A DNA stretch of 64,000 nt from assembly GCA_051651625.1 (NCBI GenBank), contig JBOFSQ010000065.1:1-64000 (forward strand). The letters are read 5' to 3'. The notes under the pieces are model-generated. The model saw only the letters and a list, made by a program, of their open reading frames with translations, did not search any database and had not been told where the DNA came from. Positions 8,497 through 16,588 of this stretch are shown here, piece by piece. Made by a program: the position numbers and the translations under genes. Position 1 is the stretch's first letter. Each line of letters opens with the position of its first letter. Source of the stretch: JBOFSQ01 sp051651625 (GTDB lineage Bacteria > Planctomycetota > Planctomycetia > Pirellulales > Thermoguttaceae).

Positions 8497-9000
8497 GTGA
8501 AGAATCTTGTTTTCGCATCGGTGTTGTTTTGTGTTGTGTCGTTGTCTATTGTGGGATGTGCCGAAAAGGTGCCGAGCGATGTGCCGCAGCTTTATCCGAC
8601 CAGTCTTACGATAACGTTGGACGGCTCGCCTATTGAGGGTGCCGTCGTCAGTTTCACTGGCGAGAATCCGGGAACGCTTCCCGTTGGCGGTTCAACGAAC
8701 GCGAGTGGTGTTGTGGAAATGTTCACGAACGGCAGATACAAGGGCGCACCAGTCGGCAAATACAAAGTGACAATCTCAAAACGCCAAGCGGTCGAAGGCC
8801 CAACCAGCAAGACGCCCGCCCCGACCGACCCCGCTGAACTCGACAAATACAAGAGAGCGGTGTCGAACGAACGGAAATACGTTGAACTCGTCGCGCCAGA
8901 GTTTCTCGATCCGGGGAAAACCCCGCTCGCAATCGAGGTCACGAACGGAAAGAATCAGCAGACTTTCGATGTGAAACGTGACCCATCGGCGAAGTTGTAG
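8497..9000 (+). CDS. Small lipoprotein with transthyretin-like domain
   Basis: 167 residues from GTG 8497, six bases after AGGGAG at 8485-8490. The N-terminus is a lipoprotein signal (hydrophobic stretch ending LSIVGC), so it should be anchored to a membrane by the lipidated Cys near residue 21. The remainder resembles the carboxypeptidase-regulatory/transthyretin-like fold common in planctomycete lipoproteins (DGSPIEGAVVSFTGENPG, GKYKVTISK). Function unknown. The partner DUF1559 gene lies upstream across a repeat. Confidence 0.8.
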   Translation: MKNLVFASVLFCVVSLSIVGCAEKVPSDVPQLYPTSLTITLDGSPIEGAVVSFTGENPGTLPVGGSTNASGVVEMFTNGRYKGAPVGKYKVTISKRQAVEGPTSKTPAPTDPAELDKYKRAVSNERKYVELVAPEFLDPGKTPLAIEVTNGKNQQTFDVKRDPSAKL

Positions 9001-9013
9001 GGAATGGATTCGT

Positions 9014-9140
9014 TCCGTCATTCCCGCGTAGGCGGCGGGAATCTAGAGCTAACGCTGTGAGGTTCGCTTGCGCGAACGCCGCTATCGCGTCTGATTGTGC
9101 CGTTTTCTCTAGCCCCCGCCGAGTACGCAGGGGTGAAGAA
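9014..9140. repeat. Family A element with long terminal inverted repeats
   Basis: Left arm CGTCATTCCCGCGTAGGCGG, centre GAGCTAACGCTGTGAGGTTC and GCGCGAACGCCGCTATCGCG, right arm CCCCGCCGAGTACGCAGGGG. The two arms are mutually complementary. Full copies also occur at 38219-38350 (inside a gene) and 60640-60772. The rest of the 1-kb gap to fliS holds a G element, a C element and a B element. Confidence 0.8.
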
Positions 9141-9323
9141 ATTGCGGGTTAATGCGAATGGAGTTTCTGCGATAATCCGTGAACGGTTACACCGAATGAA
9201 GGACGACGACCTCTTTGTTCGCCCGATTGTCTTTGCGAAGAACAACCCACTTCTTTCTGCGTGGGGTATGCCAGTTGCCAACCAAAACGCAAGTGAAGAA
9301 GCAACGAAGTAGAAGGGTGTGGC

Positions 9324-9428
9324 ATAACTCAAGACGGCTTGAAATTTCCCGTACCAAAAACGGTAGTGGCCCAGCGAGGCTGCGGTACGCCGGATGGCGA
9401 AGCCTACAAATCGACCTGTAACGGGGAT
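9324..9428. other. Family G structured repeat, copy 1
   Basis: Shares with 10906-11025 the blocks ACTCAAGACGG, TTTCCCGTACCAAAA, CGGTAG.GGCCCA.CGAGGC, GGCGAAGCCTACAAATC and GTAACGGG. CCGTACCAAAAACGG, GGCGAAGCC and the AGGC/GCCT pair can form hairpins. The variable part lies between the AGGC and GCCT arms, as in a structured RNA with one peripheral stem of varying length. Function unknown. Confidence 0.45.
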
Positions 9429-9725
9429 AAAACTTTCTTGCGCGCAAACATTTGGTTCGCGGAGTTTTCGCCCCAACGGGGCGACAGAATTTAGCCGTGG
9501 GTGAGCGGTATTCCGCGAACCCACGGTACGCGGCCACGCCAAAATCCGTAGCCCCAACGGGGCGTAAGAGCTTGTGTACACGATCCAATTCTTGCGCCCC
9601 GTTGGGGCTTTCCGGTATCTGGGACTCCGTACCGTGGGTTCGCTTCGCTCACCCACGGCTAAGCTCTTGCTGCCCCCTTGGGGCAAATACACCATTCACG
9701 ACTGCAAGCAAACTTTACTACGCCC
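9423..9725. repeat. Family C MITE-like element
   Basis: Ends GGGGATAAAACTTTCTTGCG and GCAAGCAAACTTTACTACGCCC form the terminal inverted repeat. Internally there are three GCCCCAACGGGGCG-type hairpins and two GTGGGTGAGCG...CGAACCCAC hairpins. The apparent short reading frames here are repeat-derived. Confidence 0.8.
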
Positions 9726-9893
9726 GAAGTAGGACGGTCACCTCGTTTTCTTGTCGTCAAACTCTCGCTTGTTTGCGCATTTTGCGCCGCTGGTTGGGGA
9801 GGCTTTCCGTATTTTGGCGGTTGTCATTGTGGGGTCTGATTTGTCGTTCCTCGAAGCGGCAAGTGACGATGTAAGCCCGTAGCTCACTGCGGT

Positions 9894-10003
9894 TCGGCAT
9901 AGCCCGAACCCTCCAAACGCCGTGCGGTGTATGGCTGGAGGGTTCGGCTATGCCGAACCTGAACTACCAAATCGCCCCAACTTGGTGTTTCCGAAATGGT
10001 CTA
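9894..10003. repeat. Family B element in front of fliS
   Basis: Two palindromic cores (GGTTCGGCATAGCCCGAACC and GGTTCGGCTATGCCGAACC with flanking CTCC/GGAG) and the right arm ending GTTTCCGAAATGGTCTA. The final TA joins TAAT of the host to make TATAAT at 10002-10007, a possible -10 box for fliS. Confidence 0.75.
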
Positions 10004-10032
10004 TAATCTCCCATACGAGACACGTTCTGAAT

Positions 10033-10599
10033 ATGTCATCACAGCAACCATCAGTACGACAAACCTATATTCAAGGCGACCTCTACAGTGCTACGCCGCA
10101 AAAGATTCAGCTTCTGCTCGTCGAAGCCGCGATCAAGAATATCCATCGCTGCAAACTCTTTTGGAAAGAGGCGAGGTTTGAAGAGGCGTTAGAGGCGAGC
10201 CAGCGTGCGCAAGACATCGTTGCCGAAATGCTCTGCGCTCTCGACCTCGAAAACGCACCCGAAATCGCTCGACAGTTGGCGTCGATCTATCTGTTCATCT
10301 TTCGCAAAATTGCCGAAAGTGGAATGCTCTACAGCGAAGAAAAACTCAACGACGCACTCCGCGTACTCGAATCGGAACGCGAAACTTGGCGGCTGGCGTG
10401 TGAAAAGTTCGGTTCAACGAAGACCGCCGCAGGCGATACCCGCGTCGCCACATCGACGCCGACCAAAACCGCCATCGCCGCGTCGGCTGGCCTCGACCTC
10501 TCCGCAGCAGCAACAAAGACCGCCGTATCGCCAGCCGCAAAACGCCCCATTGCACCCACGTCTACTGCGTCTAAAGCGAAATCTGGCTGGGACGCCTAG
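10033..10599 (+). CDS. fliS: Flagellar export chaperone FliS with long C-terminal tail
   Basis: 188 residues from ATG 10033. Residues 8-125 match FliS: TYIQGDLYSATPQKIQLLL, then RAQDIVAEMLCALDLENAPEIARQLASIY in two consecutive helices. FliS binds flagellin C-termini in the cytoplasm and delivers them to the type III export gate. The last 55-60 residues are Ala/Thr/Lys/Pro rich, look disordered and are absent from most FliS proteins. No fliD or flagellin gene is adjacent; the other flagellar genes in the window are at 51-53 kb. A -10-like TATAAT formed at the edge of a family B element lies 26 bp upstream. Confidence 0.85.
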   Translation: MSSQQPSVRQTYIQGDLYSATPQKIQLLLVEAAIKNIHRCKLFWKEARFEEALEASQRAQDIVAEMLCALDLENAPEIARQLASIYLFIFRKIAESGMLYSEEKLNDALRVLESERETWRLACEKFGSTKTAAGDTRVATSTPTKTAIAASAGLDLSAAATKTAVSPAAKRPIAPTSTASKAKSGWDA

Positions 10600-10659
10600 T
10601 ACCTTGTTAATCAGAAAACAGGAGATTGCGTGTAAAGCGTATGCAATGTTTTCGCCATG

Positions 10660-10850
10660 ACAAGACACTAGCCCCAACGGGGGCGCAAGCATCTGGCCAC
10701 ATCAATTCTTTCGCCCAGTTGGGGCCACGAATTCTACTATGCTGCGTACAGTGGGTTCGCTCCGCTCACCCACGGCTAAGCTCTCGCTGCCCCGTTGGGG
10801 CAAATACACCATTCACGTCTGCAACCAAATTGTGCACCACCTTCGACAAA
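10660..10850. repeat. Family C core, degenerate ends
   Basis: Holds TAGCCCCAACGGGGGCGCAA, GTGGGTTCGCTCCGCTCACC and GCCCCGTTGGGGC hairpins like other family C copies, but the GGGTGTAGTAAAG ends are not clearly kept. Confidence 0.65.
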
Positions 10851-10905
10851 CGAATCGCTCCTTGACAGAGACGAACTGTGCGGTACACTCACCGCCGTTT
10901 CCCTT

Positions 10906-11025
10906 ATATACTCAAGACGGTTTGAATTTCCCGTACCAAAACGGTAGCGGCCCATCGAGGCGTCATTGCCGCGAGCCGCGGTCTTGTGGAGGGCGAAGCC
11001 TACAAATCTACCCGTAACGGGTATA
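10906..11025. other. Family G structured repeat, copy 2, upstream of uxaC
   Basis: Conserved blocks as in 9324-9428, with a longer variable stem (GTCATTGCCGCGAGCCGCGG) between AGGC and GGCGAAGCCTAC. It ends with ACCCGTAACGGGT, a short hairpin 23 bases before the uxaC start. Its place in the leader of a catabolic gene makes a cis-regulatory RNA conceivable. No known riboswitch consensus was recognised, and copy 1 has no gene directly behind it. Confidence 0.45.
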
Positions 11026-11047
11026 CGTTCGCTGCACAGGTTTGTCC

Positions 11048-12487
11048 ATGTTTATACACAACGACTTTTTGCTACTGAACGATGCGTCGCGGCGACTATA
11101 TCACGAGTTCGCCGCAACGCAGCCGATCATTGATTACCACTGTCACCTGTCGCCCGCCGACATCGCAAACGACCGCCGTTTCGCCGACATCGCCGAGGCG
11201 TGGCTCGCCGGCGACCACTACAAATGGCGGGCGATGCGTGCGTGCGGCGTCGATGAACGTCTCATCACCGGAGACGCGCCGCCACGCGAAAAGTTCCGCG
11301 CGTGGGGTGCGTGCGTCCCGAAACTGTTACGCAATCCGCTCTACCACTGGACGCACCTCGAACTGAAACGGTACTTCGGAATCGACTCGCTCCTCTCGCC
11401 CGAAACTGAAAACGCAGTCTGGAACGAAACGCAGTCGCTCCTCGCCACACGCGACTTCTCCGCACGCAACCTCATCAGCCGAATGAACGTCGAAGTTGTC
11501 TGCACGACCGACGACCCAATCGACTCGCTCGAACACCACGCCCAACTCGCCGCCGACAAGACGTTCACAACTCGCGTCCTGCCAACGTTTCGCCCCGACC
11601 GCGCTACCAATCTCGCGTCGCCAAAGACGAAACAAATCGATAGCGCGAGTATTCGCTCATACAACGAGTACGTTACCAAACTTGCCGATGTCGCTGGCGT
11701 TGCGGTGAGTACGCTTGACGATCTCATCGAAGCAATCACGCGGCGTCACCAATTCTTTCACGACGCTGGTTGCCGTCTCTCTGACCACGGTTTCGGACGG
11801 TTTCGGTACGTCAGTCCAGCCTACAGCGACATTGCCGCGATCTTTCGCAAAGTACGAAAAGGAGGAATCCCGACGAGCGAGGAGGCGGCGTTGTTCGCGT
11901 CGTTTGTTCTCGAAGAGGTCGCGCGGCTCGATGCGCGTGCGGGCTGGACGATGCAGCTTCACATCGGCGCGATGCGCAACAACAACTCCGCCGCGTTCGA
12001 CAAACTCGGCCCCGATACCGGTTACGATTCCATCGGCGATGGCCACTACGCCGCCGATCTCGCAGCGTTCTGGGACTGTCTCGCTGAGGAAAACCTGCTG
12101 CCAAAAACAATCGTCTACAATCTCAACCCAACCGACAACGCAATGCTTGCAACGCTCATCGGCACCTTTCAAGGTGACAACTTCCAATGCGACGTTCCGG
12201 GGAAGATGCAGTTCGGGAGCGGTTGGTGGTTCCTCGATCAGCGCGACGGGATGATCGACCAACTTAACACGCTCTCACAACTCGGCGTGTTGAGTCTGTT
12301 CGTTGGGATGCTGACCGACAGTCGTTCGCTACTTTCGTACACACGACACGAATACTTCCGCCGCATACTTTGCCAGTTACTCGGCGACGAAATGCAAACC
12401 GGCCTCATTCCGAACGACTTCGAACACGTCGGCGAAATTGTGAAAGACATCTGTTATCGTAACGCAAAAAATTATTTTGGATGGTGA
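11048..12487 (+). CDS. uxaC: Glucuronate isomerase
   Basis: 479 residues from ATG 11048, close to the usual 465-475 of UxaC. IIDYHCHLSPADIANDRRF near residue 30 carries the metal-binding His pair, and GDHYKWRAMRACGVDE follows as expected. Later segments AGWTMQLHIGAMRNNN, YNLNPTDNAMLATL and GMLTDSRSLLSYTRHEYFRR are all family signatures. The enzyme converts D-glucuronate to D-fructuronate (and galacturonate to tagaturonate) in the cytoplasm, the entry step of hexuronate catabolism. The next pathway genes (uxaB, uxuA) are not in this window. A conserved structured repeat lies in the leader. Confidence 0.95.
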   Translation: MFIHNDFLLLNDASRRLYHEFAATQPIIDYHCHLSPADIANDRRFADIAEAWLAGDHYKWRAMRACGVDERLITGDAPPREKFRAWGACVPKLLRNPLYHWTHLELKRYFGIDSLLSPETENAVWNETQSLLATRDFSARNLISRMNVEVVCTTDDPIDSLEHHAQLAADKTFTTRVLPTFRPDRATNLASPKTKQIDSASIRSYNEYVTKLADVAGVAVSTLDDLIEAITRRHQFFHDAGCRLSDHGFGRFRYVSPAYSDIAAIFRKVRKGGIPTSEEAALFASFVLEEVARLDARAGWTMQLHIGAMRNNNSAAFDKLGPDTGYDSIGDGHYAADLAAFWDCLAEENLLPKTIVYNLNPTDNAMLATLIGTFQGDNFQCDVPGKMQFGSGWWFLDQRDGMIDQLNTLSQLGVLSLFVGMLTDSRSLLSYTRHEYFRRILCQLLGDEMQTGLIPNDFEHVGEIVKDICYRNAKNYFGW

Positions 12488-12517
12488 TAGCTGAATCGGA
12501 GCGGGAAGCGTGTGAAT

Positions 12518-12675
12518 AAGAACACGAAGCGTAAGCGAGAGCCACGAATAAGAACGCGAAGCGTAAGCGAGTGCCACGAATAAGAACGCGAAGCGTAAGC
12601 GAGTGCCACGAATAAGAACACGAAGCGTAAGCGAGTGCCACGAATAAGAACACGAAGCGTAAGCGAGTGCCACGA
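12518..12675. repeat. Five tandem 32-bp family D units
   Basis: Five head-to-tail units beginning AAGAACACGAAGCGTAAGCG and continuing AGTGCCACGAAT. They differ at one or two bases, and the last runs to within ten bases of the following start codon. There are no spacers, so it is a variable-number tandem repeat and not a CRISPR array. Confidence 0.9.
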
Positions 12676-12684
12676 AACTTCCAA

Positions 12685-13824
12685 ATGCAAAACTGGCTCC
12701 ACATCACACTCATCGCACTGTTTCTGATCGCGCCAGCGTTTGCGGCGGACTGGCCGTATTTTCGCGGCGACGCCGCTGGGAGTGGTGTCGCCAGTGGCGT
12801 TGTGGAGTCGCCGAAGAAGTTGCGAAAGGTTTGGGAACTTTCGCTCGGCAAAGTCCCGCCGAACTCAACAACCGGCGAGAAACTCGGCACCGGAACGTTT
12901 GAAGCCGCACCGGTCGTCGGCGGCGACAACATCTTCATCGCATCAAGCGACGACGCATTCTACGCATTTCGTTTGCAGACCGGCGAACTCGTTTGGAAGA
13001 CGCCGCTTGCGCTCGGTGCCATCACGCCCGCCGCCTGCGATGGAAAAACTCTGTTCGTCACCGATGGCGACAACACACTTCACGCACTCGACGCCGCAAC
13101 AGGAGAGACGCGGTGGAAAGTTGAGGTGCGTGGGAGCGTCGATAGCAGTCCGAACGTCGCGGGCGACGTTGTACTGGTAACGTCGCAAGCCGGAACGCTA
13201 ACCGCCTTCGACATCAAAACTGGCACCGAACGTTGGCTGTGGAAGAGCGTTGACCAGCTTCGCTGTTCGCCAACGCACTTCGCGGGACAAGTTTTTCTCG
13301 CGGGATGCGACGGAAAGTTACACGTCATCGACCTCAAAACGCAACGAGAAGTTTCGTCGATTGACCTCGAATCGCCGACGGGGAGCACGCCCGCAGTCAG
13401 CGACTCGTTCGCGTTTGTCGGTACAGAAGGGAACGAGTTTTTGGGGATCGACATCGCAGCGAAACAGGTCGCGTGGCGACACCAGTCGCGTCAACCGTTC
13501 CGCGCACCGGCAGCAGTGACAACAAAAGTTGTCGTCTTCGGCGGCCACGACAAGACGCTCTATGCGTGCGATCCGAAAACGGGGCGTCTCCTTTGGAAGT
13601 ACGTCACCAAAGGACGGATCGACGGCGGTGCAGTCGTTGTTGGCGACGCGGTTGTCTTCGGCGGCAGCGACTCGATGCTAACGCTTCTCGATCTCGCAAC
13701 GGGTGAACGCCGCGACGCCGTTGAACTCGACGACGCAATCGTCGCGTCGGTCGCCGTCGCTGGCGGCAACGTCATCGCCGGCACGCAAACAGGGACGCTC
13801 GTTTGTTTTGAACTTGTGCCGTAG
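12685..13824 (+). CDS. Secreted PQQ-type beta-propeller protein
   Basis: 379 residues from ATG 12685 (MQNWLHITL), giving a clean signal peptide that ends near APAFA. The mature part is a chain of propeller blades, each ending in a motif such as DAFYAFRLQTGELVWK, NTLHALDAATGETRWKVE, GTLTAFDIKTGTERWLWK or KTLYACDPKTGRLLWKY. These are PQQ/BamB-like repeats (YWTD-like fold). The start DWPYFRGDAAGSGVA is typical of planctomycete quinoprotein-like proteins, most of which lack PQQ-enzyme catalytic residues. Probably an extracytoplasmic scaffold or binding protein. Tandem 32-bp repeats directly upstream could affect its expression. Confidence 0.85.
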   Translation: MQNWLHITLIALFLIAPAFAADWPYFRGDAAGSGVASGVVESPKKLRKVWELSLGKVPPNSTTGEKLGTGTFEAAPVVGGDNIFIASSDDAFYAFRLQTGELVWKTPLALGAITPAACDGKTLFVTDGDNTLHALDAATGETRWKVEVRGSVDSSPNVAGDVVLVTSQAGTLTAFDIKTGTERWLWKSVDQLRCSPTHFAGQVFLAGCDGKLHVIDLKTQREVSSIDLESPTGSTPAVSDSFAFVGTEGNEFLGIDIAAKQVAWRHQSRQPFRAPAAVTTKVVVFGGHDKTLYACDPKTGRLLWKYVTKGRIDGGAVVVGDAVVFGGSDSMLTLLDLATGERRDAVELDDAIVASVAVAGGNVIAGTQTGTLVCFELVP

Positions 13825-13860
13825 TGTCGTAATACTCCACAAAAACCGCGAACGATTAAT

Positions 13861-14036
13861 GGTGTAGCAAAACTTTCTTGCACGCGAGCATTGGTTCGCG
13901 GAGTTTTCGCCCGAACGAGGCATAAGAGTTGTGTACGCGGCTCGATTCTTGCGCCCCCGTTGGGGCAACGCTATCGCGTCCACTTGGGCCGTGTTCTTTG
14001 GATTCCCGCCTACGCAGGAAGGACGGACGTGTGAAA
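13861..14036. repeat. Family C left end fused to a family A right half
   Basis: GGTGTAGCAAAACTTTCTTG opens as a C element. After GCGCCCCCGTTGGGGCAACG it continues with CGCTATCGCGTCCACTTGGG and GATTCCCGCCTACGCAGGAA, the family A right half. A similar C/A junction is seen at 45.78 kb. Confidence 0.65.
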
Positions 14037-14050
14037 CAATCCGTGAACAG

Positions 14051-15481
14051 TTACCGCTTCTTTTTGATTTCGCGTAGTCGTTTTGCTTCGTCGCGTGTGG
14101 CGTAGAAGTCGTCGAGCGGATAGCAGCCGGAGACCATTCCGTTACGCGGGGCGTTGGTGCAGTCGCCGAGTGTGCGACAGATTCTCTTTCGCTGAAGCGG
14201 GCGACCTTGTAAAACGTCGTCGCAGATGTCGGGATACGACAGCACCATTCGTCCGATTCCAACGAAGTCGGTCATCCCCGCTGCGACTGCCGCTTCCGCG
14301 ACGTTTGGCAGCCAGTCTTGGAGATACGAGTAGCCGCTCCCGACGACGAGAAGTTCGGGAAACTCCCGCTTGATTTGCGCGACTGCGGCGATCTGCCGCG
14401 CGACACCGCAGAGCGGGTCTTCGGGCGGCGAGTAACCATCCGCCACCGGAAACGCCGCCGGACGCTGAATGTGCGGATTGTAATACGGACTCCCAACCGT
14501 CGTCGCAAGCAGCGAAACGCCCGACTCACGCAAGATGCGAATGAGTGCAAAAGTCTCGGTCAAGTCGTAACCGGTTCCGGTTCCGTCGCCGCCCAGTGCG
14601 TATTCGTAATCTTTCGTCATCGGAACACCGACGCCGTTTGCGTCTTTGACGAACGGTGCGAAGTCGAACAGTGAGAGTCGGAGCGAGACATCGAGATTCG
14701 GCGCGACTTTTCGCAAGCCCCCTGCAATCTCGCGGAAAAACCGCGAACGATTTTCGAGCGACCCGCCGAACTTTCCGGCGCGATCATACGCACTCAAAAG
14801 CTCGTGACCGAAGTAGCCGTGTGCGTGTTTGATGTCAACGAAGTCGAACCCTGCTTCGGCGGCGAGTCGTCCGGCCTCGATGAACGCAGCGATCATATCG
14901 TCGATCATCGCGTCGGTTGCGAGTGGCGTACTGGCATTTCCAAAACGTTCATCGAGAAACGGGTTGCGATACGCGATCACGGGTTCCAGTTTTGCATCGT
15001 CGTTTGGATGCGAATAGCGACCCGAATGCGTGAGCTGGAGACCGACAACGAGGTCGTCGCTGCGACCGAACTTTTCCCCATGAACGCTGACGACTTCACT
15101 TCGCAGCGCGGCGATTTCTTCGGCGGTTTCGCGTTTGATGACGAGTTGTCGCGTGTTGCTTTTTCCAGAGCGCATTACGGCGGCGGCTTCGCATCCGTAG
15201 ATGAGTTTCGCGCCGCTCGTCCCAAACCGCAACCAGCGACGCCGCGTAAGTTCGCTTGGCGCACCATCAGTGTTACAGTCCCAACCTTCCATCGGCAGAA
15301 TCGCCCAGCGATTGCCAACCGTGCGAACGCTGCTGTTTTTGGGTGCGTAACGAACGCTCTGTGCGAGTGCGAGTTCGCCCGGCGACGGCAACTCTGCGGC
15401 GAACGGCAGTTCAATTCCGAGCGACTTAACGTAGTCCGTGAACGCGGCGGGCGTTGTGAGTGAGACGATTTTTGTGAACAT
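14051..15481 (-). CDS. NADH:flavin oxidoreductase, old-yellow-enzyme family
   Basis: 476 residues. The TIM-barrel FMN domain shows KHAHGYFGHELLSAYDR followed by GKFGGSLENRSRFFREI, the diagnostic OYE segment. Further on are SLRLSLFDFAPF and VVGSGYSYLQ, the phosphate-binding part of the barrel. The C-terminal part, GIGRMVLSYPDICDDVL then CRTLGDCTNAPRNG, contains two Cys but not the four-Cys Fe-S cluster of 2,4-dienoyl-CoA reductases, so this is likely a single-domain ene-reductase-like enzyme. Substrate unknown. The stop codon lies within a recurring GTGAACAGTTAC motif. Confidence 0.85.
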   Translation of the reverse strand: MFTKIVSLTTPAAFTDYVKSLGIELPFAAELPSPGELALAQSVRYAPKNSSVRTVGNRWAILPMEGWDCNTDGAPSELTRRRWLRFGTSGAKLIYGCEAAAVMRSGKSNTRQLVIKRETAEEIAALRSEVVSVHGEKFGRSDDLVVGLQLTHSGRYSHPNDDAKLEPVIAYRNPFLDERFGNASTPLATDAMIDDMIAAFIEAGRLAAEAGFDFVDIKHAHGYFGHELLSAYDRAGKFGGSLENRSRFFREIAGGLRKVAPNLDVSLRLSLFDFAPFVKDANGVGVPMTKDYEYALGGDGTGTGYDLTETFALIRILRESGVSLLATTVGSPYYNPHIQRPAAFPVADGYSPPEDPLCGVARQIAAVAQIKREFPELLVVGSGYSYLQDWLPNVAEAAVAAGMTDFVGIGRMVLSYPDICDDVLQGRPLQRKRICRTLGDCTNAPRNGMVSGCYPLDDFYATRDEAKRLREIKKKR

Positions 15482-15533
15482 TGCTAGATTGTCTTCTATT
15501 GTACGCTGTCAAAGTCCGTGAACAGTTACCACT

Positions 15534-16352
15534 TCAGAACGACTCTTCGTCGTTCGGGAATGCGCCGGACTGGACTTCGACGACGTACTGTGCAACGGCG
15601 TCGCGCATCGCAACGCCGACATCGGTGAAGCGTCGTGCGTGGCGGGGCGATGGGCCGCGTTGTGATGGTTCGCTGTAACCAACAAGGTCGTGGAAGACGA
15701 GAACCTGCCCATCACAACCTCGCCCCGCGCCGATGCCGATAGTCGGTATGCCCGACCGCGACGTTACGTCCGACGCTATCGACGCCCCAACGCACTCCAG
15801 CACCACCGCAAACGCACCTGCATCTTCAATCGCAGCGGTGTCGGCAAGAAGCGTGTCGTGGTCGCGCTGCACCGAGAAACGCCCCAAGCGTTTCACGTCT
15901 TGCGGCATCAGTCCGCAGTGGCCCATAACGGGAATACCAGCGTTAACGACCGCCGCGATAGTGTTTGCCCGCCCTCGTCCGCCTTCGATTTTCACCGCAT
16001 CGGCACCGCTCTTTTTGAGAATCGTCGCCGCCGCACGCACCGCCGCTTTCTCGCCGAGCTGTGCGTACGGAAATGGGAGATCAACAACAACGAGCGCACG
16101 GCGCACCGCACGCATCACCATCGTCGCGTGATAGACCATCTCGCGGAGCGTCACCGAGAGCGTTGTCGCGCGTCCCTGAACGACGTTTGCAAGCGAGTCG
16201 CCGACGAGAACCGCATCGACTCCCGCCGCATCAACTATCGCCGCCGATGTTGCATCGTAAGCCGTGACGACCGTTAACTTGCGACCAGTCGCCGCAGCCA
16301 CAAACTGCGGCACCGTCAAACGCGAATCAAGTTGTTCGTTTGTGTGGGACAT
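15534..16352 (-). CDS. panB: Ketopantoate hydroxymethyltransferase
   Basis: 272 residues, normal PanB size. Motifs: VTAYDATSAAIVDAAGVDAV, then VGDSLANVVQGR, both of the metal/ketopantoate site; VKIEGGRGRANTIAAVV; VMGHCGLMPQDVKRLGRF; and GIGAGRGCDGQVLVFHDLVG near the C-terminus. The enzyme transfers a hydroxymethyl group from 5,10-methylene-THF to 2-oxoisovalerate, the first committed step of pantothenate and CoA synthesis. No panC or panD is next to it. Confidence 0.95.
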   Translation of the reverse strand: MSHTNEQLDSRLTVPQFVAAATGRKLTVVTAYDATSAAIVDAAGVDAVLVGDSLANVVQGRATTLSVTLREMVYHATMVMRAVRRALVVVDLPFPYAQLGEKAAVRAAATILKKSGADAVKIEGGRGRANTIAAVVNAGIPVMGHCGLMPQDVKRLGRFSVQRDHDTLLADTAAIEDAGAFAVVLECVGASIASDVTSRSGIPTIGIGAGRGCDGQVLVFHDLVGYSEPSQRGPSPRHARRFTDVGVAMRDAVAQYVVEVQSGAFPNDEESF

Positions 16353-16391
16353 TGGAAGAAAGTTTGTGTAACCGTTTACAGATGATTCCCG

Positions 16392-16540
16392 TGTCCGTAA
16401 TTCCTGCGGAGGCAGGAATCCATCCTGACGCTATTTGTGTACGCTGCGCCCGCTCCGATTCGGGCACTTGCTTACGCTTCGTGTTCTTATTAACGTAACG
16501 CATTAAGAACACGAAGCGTAAGCGAGTGCCCTGAATTATA
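16392..16540. repeat. Family A half plus inverted family D pair
   Basis: A short CGGAGGCAGGAATCC hairpin is followed by GCACTTGCTTACGCTTCGTG and, after a loop of about 20 bases, AACACGAAGCGTAAGCGAGT, a near-perfect 25-bp inverted repeat. The same full palindrome, including the outer CAGGGCACTCGC and TTATAAT flank, recurs at 46955-47045. A GTAACCGTTTAC motif is at 16368-16379. Confidence 0.75.
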
Positions 16541-16588
16541 ACACGCCAACAACAACGTGAACAAAATCCGTGAACGCTTACTGAATGT

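Noticed and set aside
9196..9312. 38-residue open frame (MKDDDLFVRPIVFAKNNPLL...)
   Set aside because: Composition is protein-like, but no ribosome binding site, no family and no second example; could be the remnant of a gene end. Not supported enough to annotate.
9452..9874. Open frame of 140 codons in the fliS upstream gap
   Set aside because: Consists almost wholly of family C hairpin sequence; similar frames occur in other C copies.
12518..12675. CRISPR array
   Set aside because: The 32-bp units follow one another without spacers and the same unit is dispersed through the window as a palindromic repeat; no cas gene is near.
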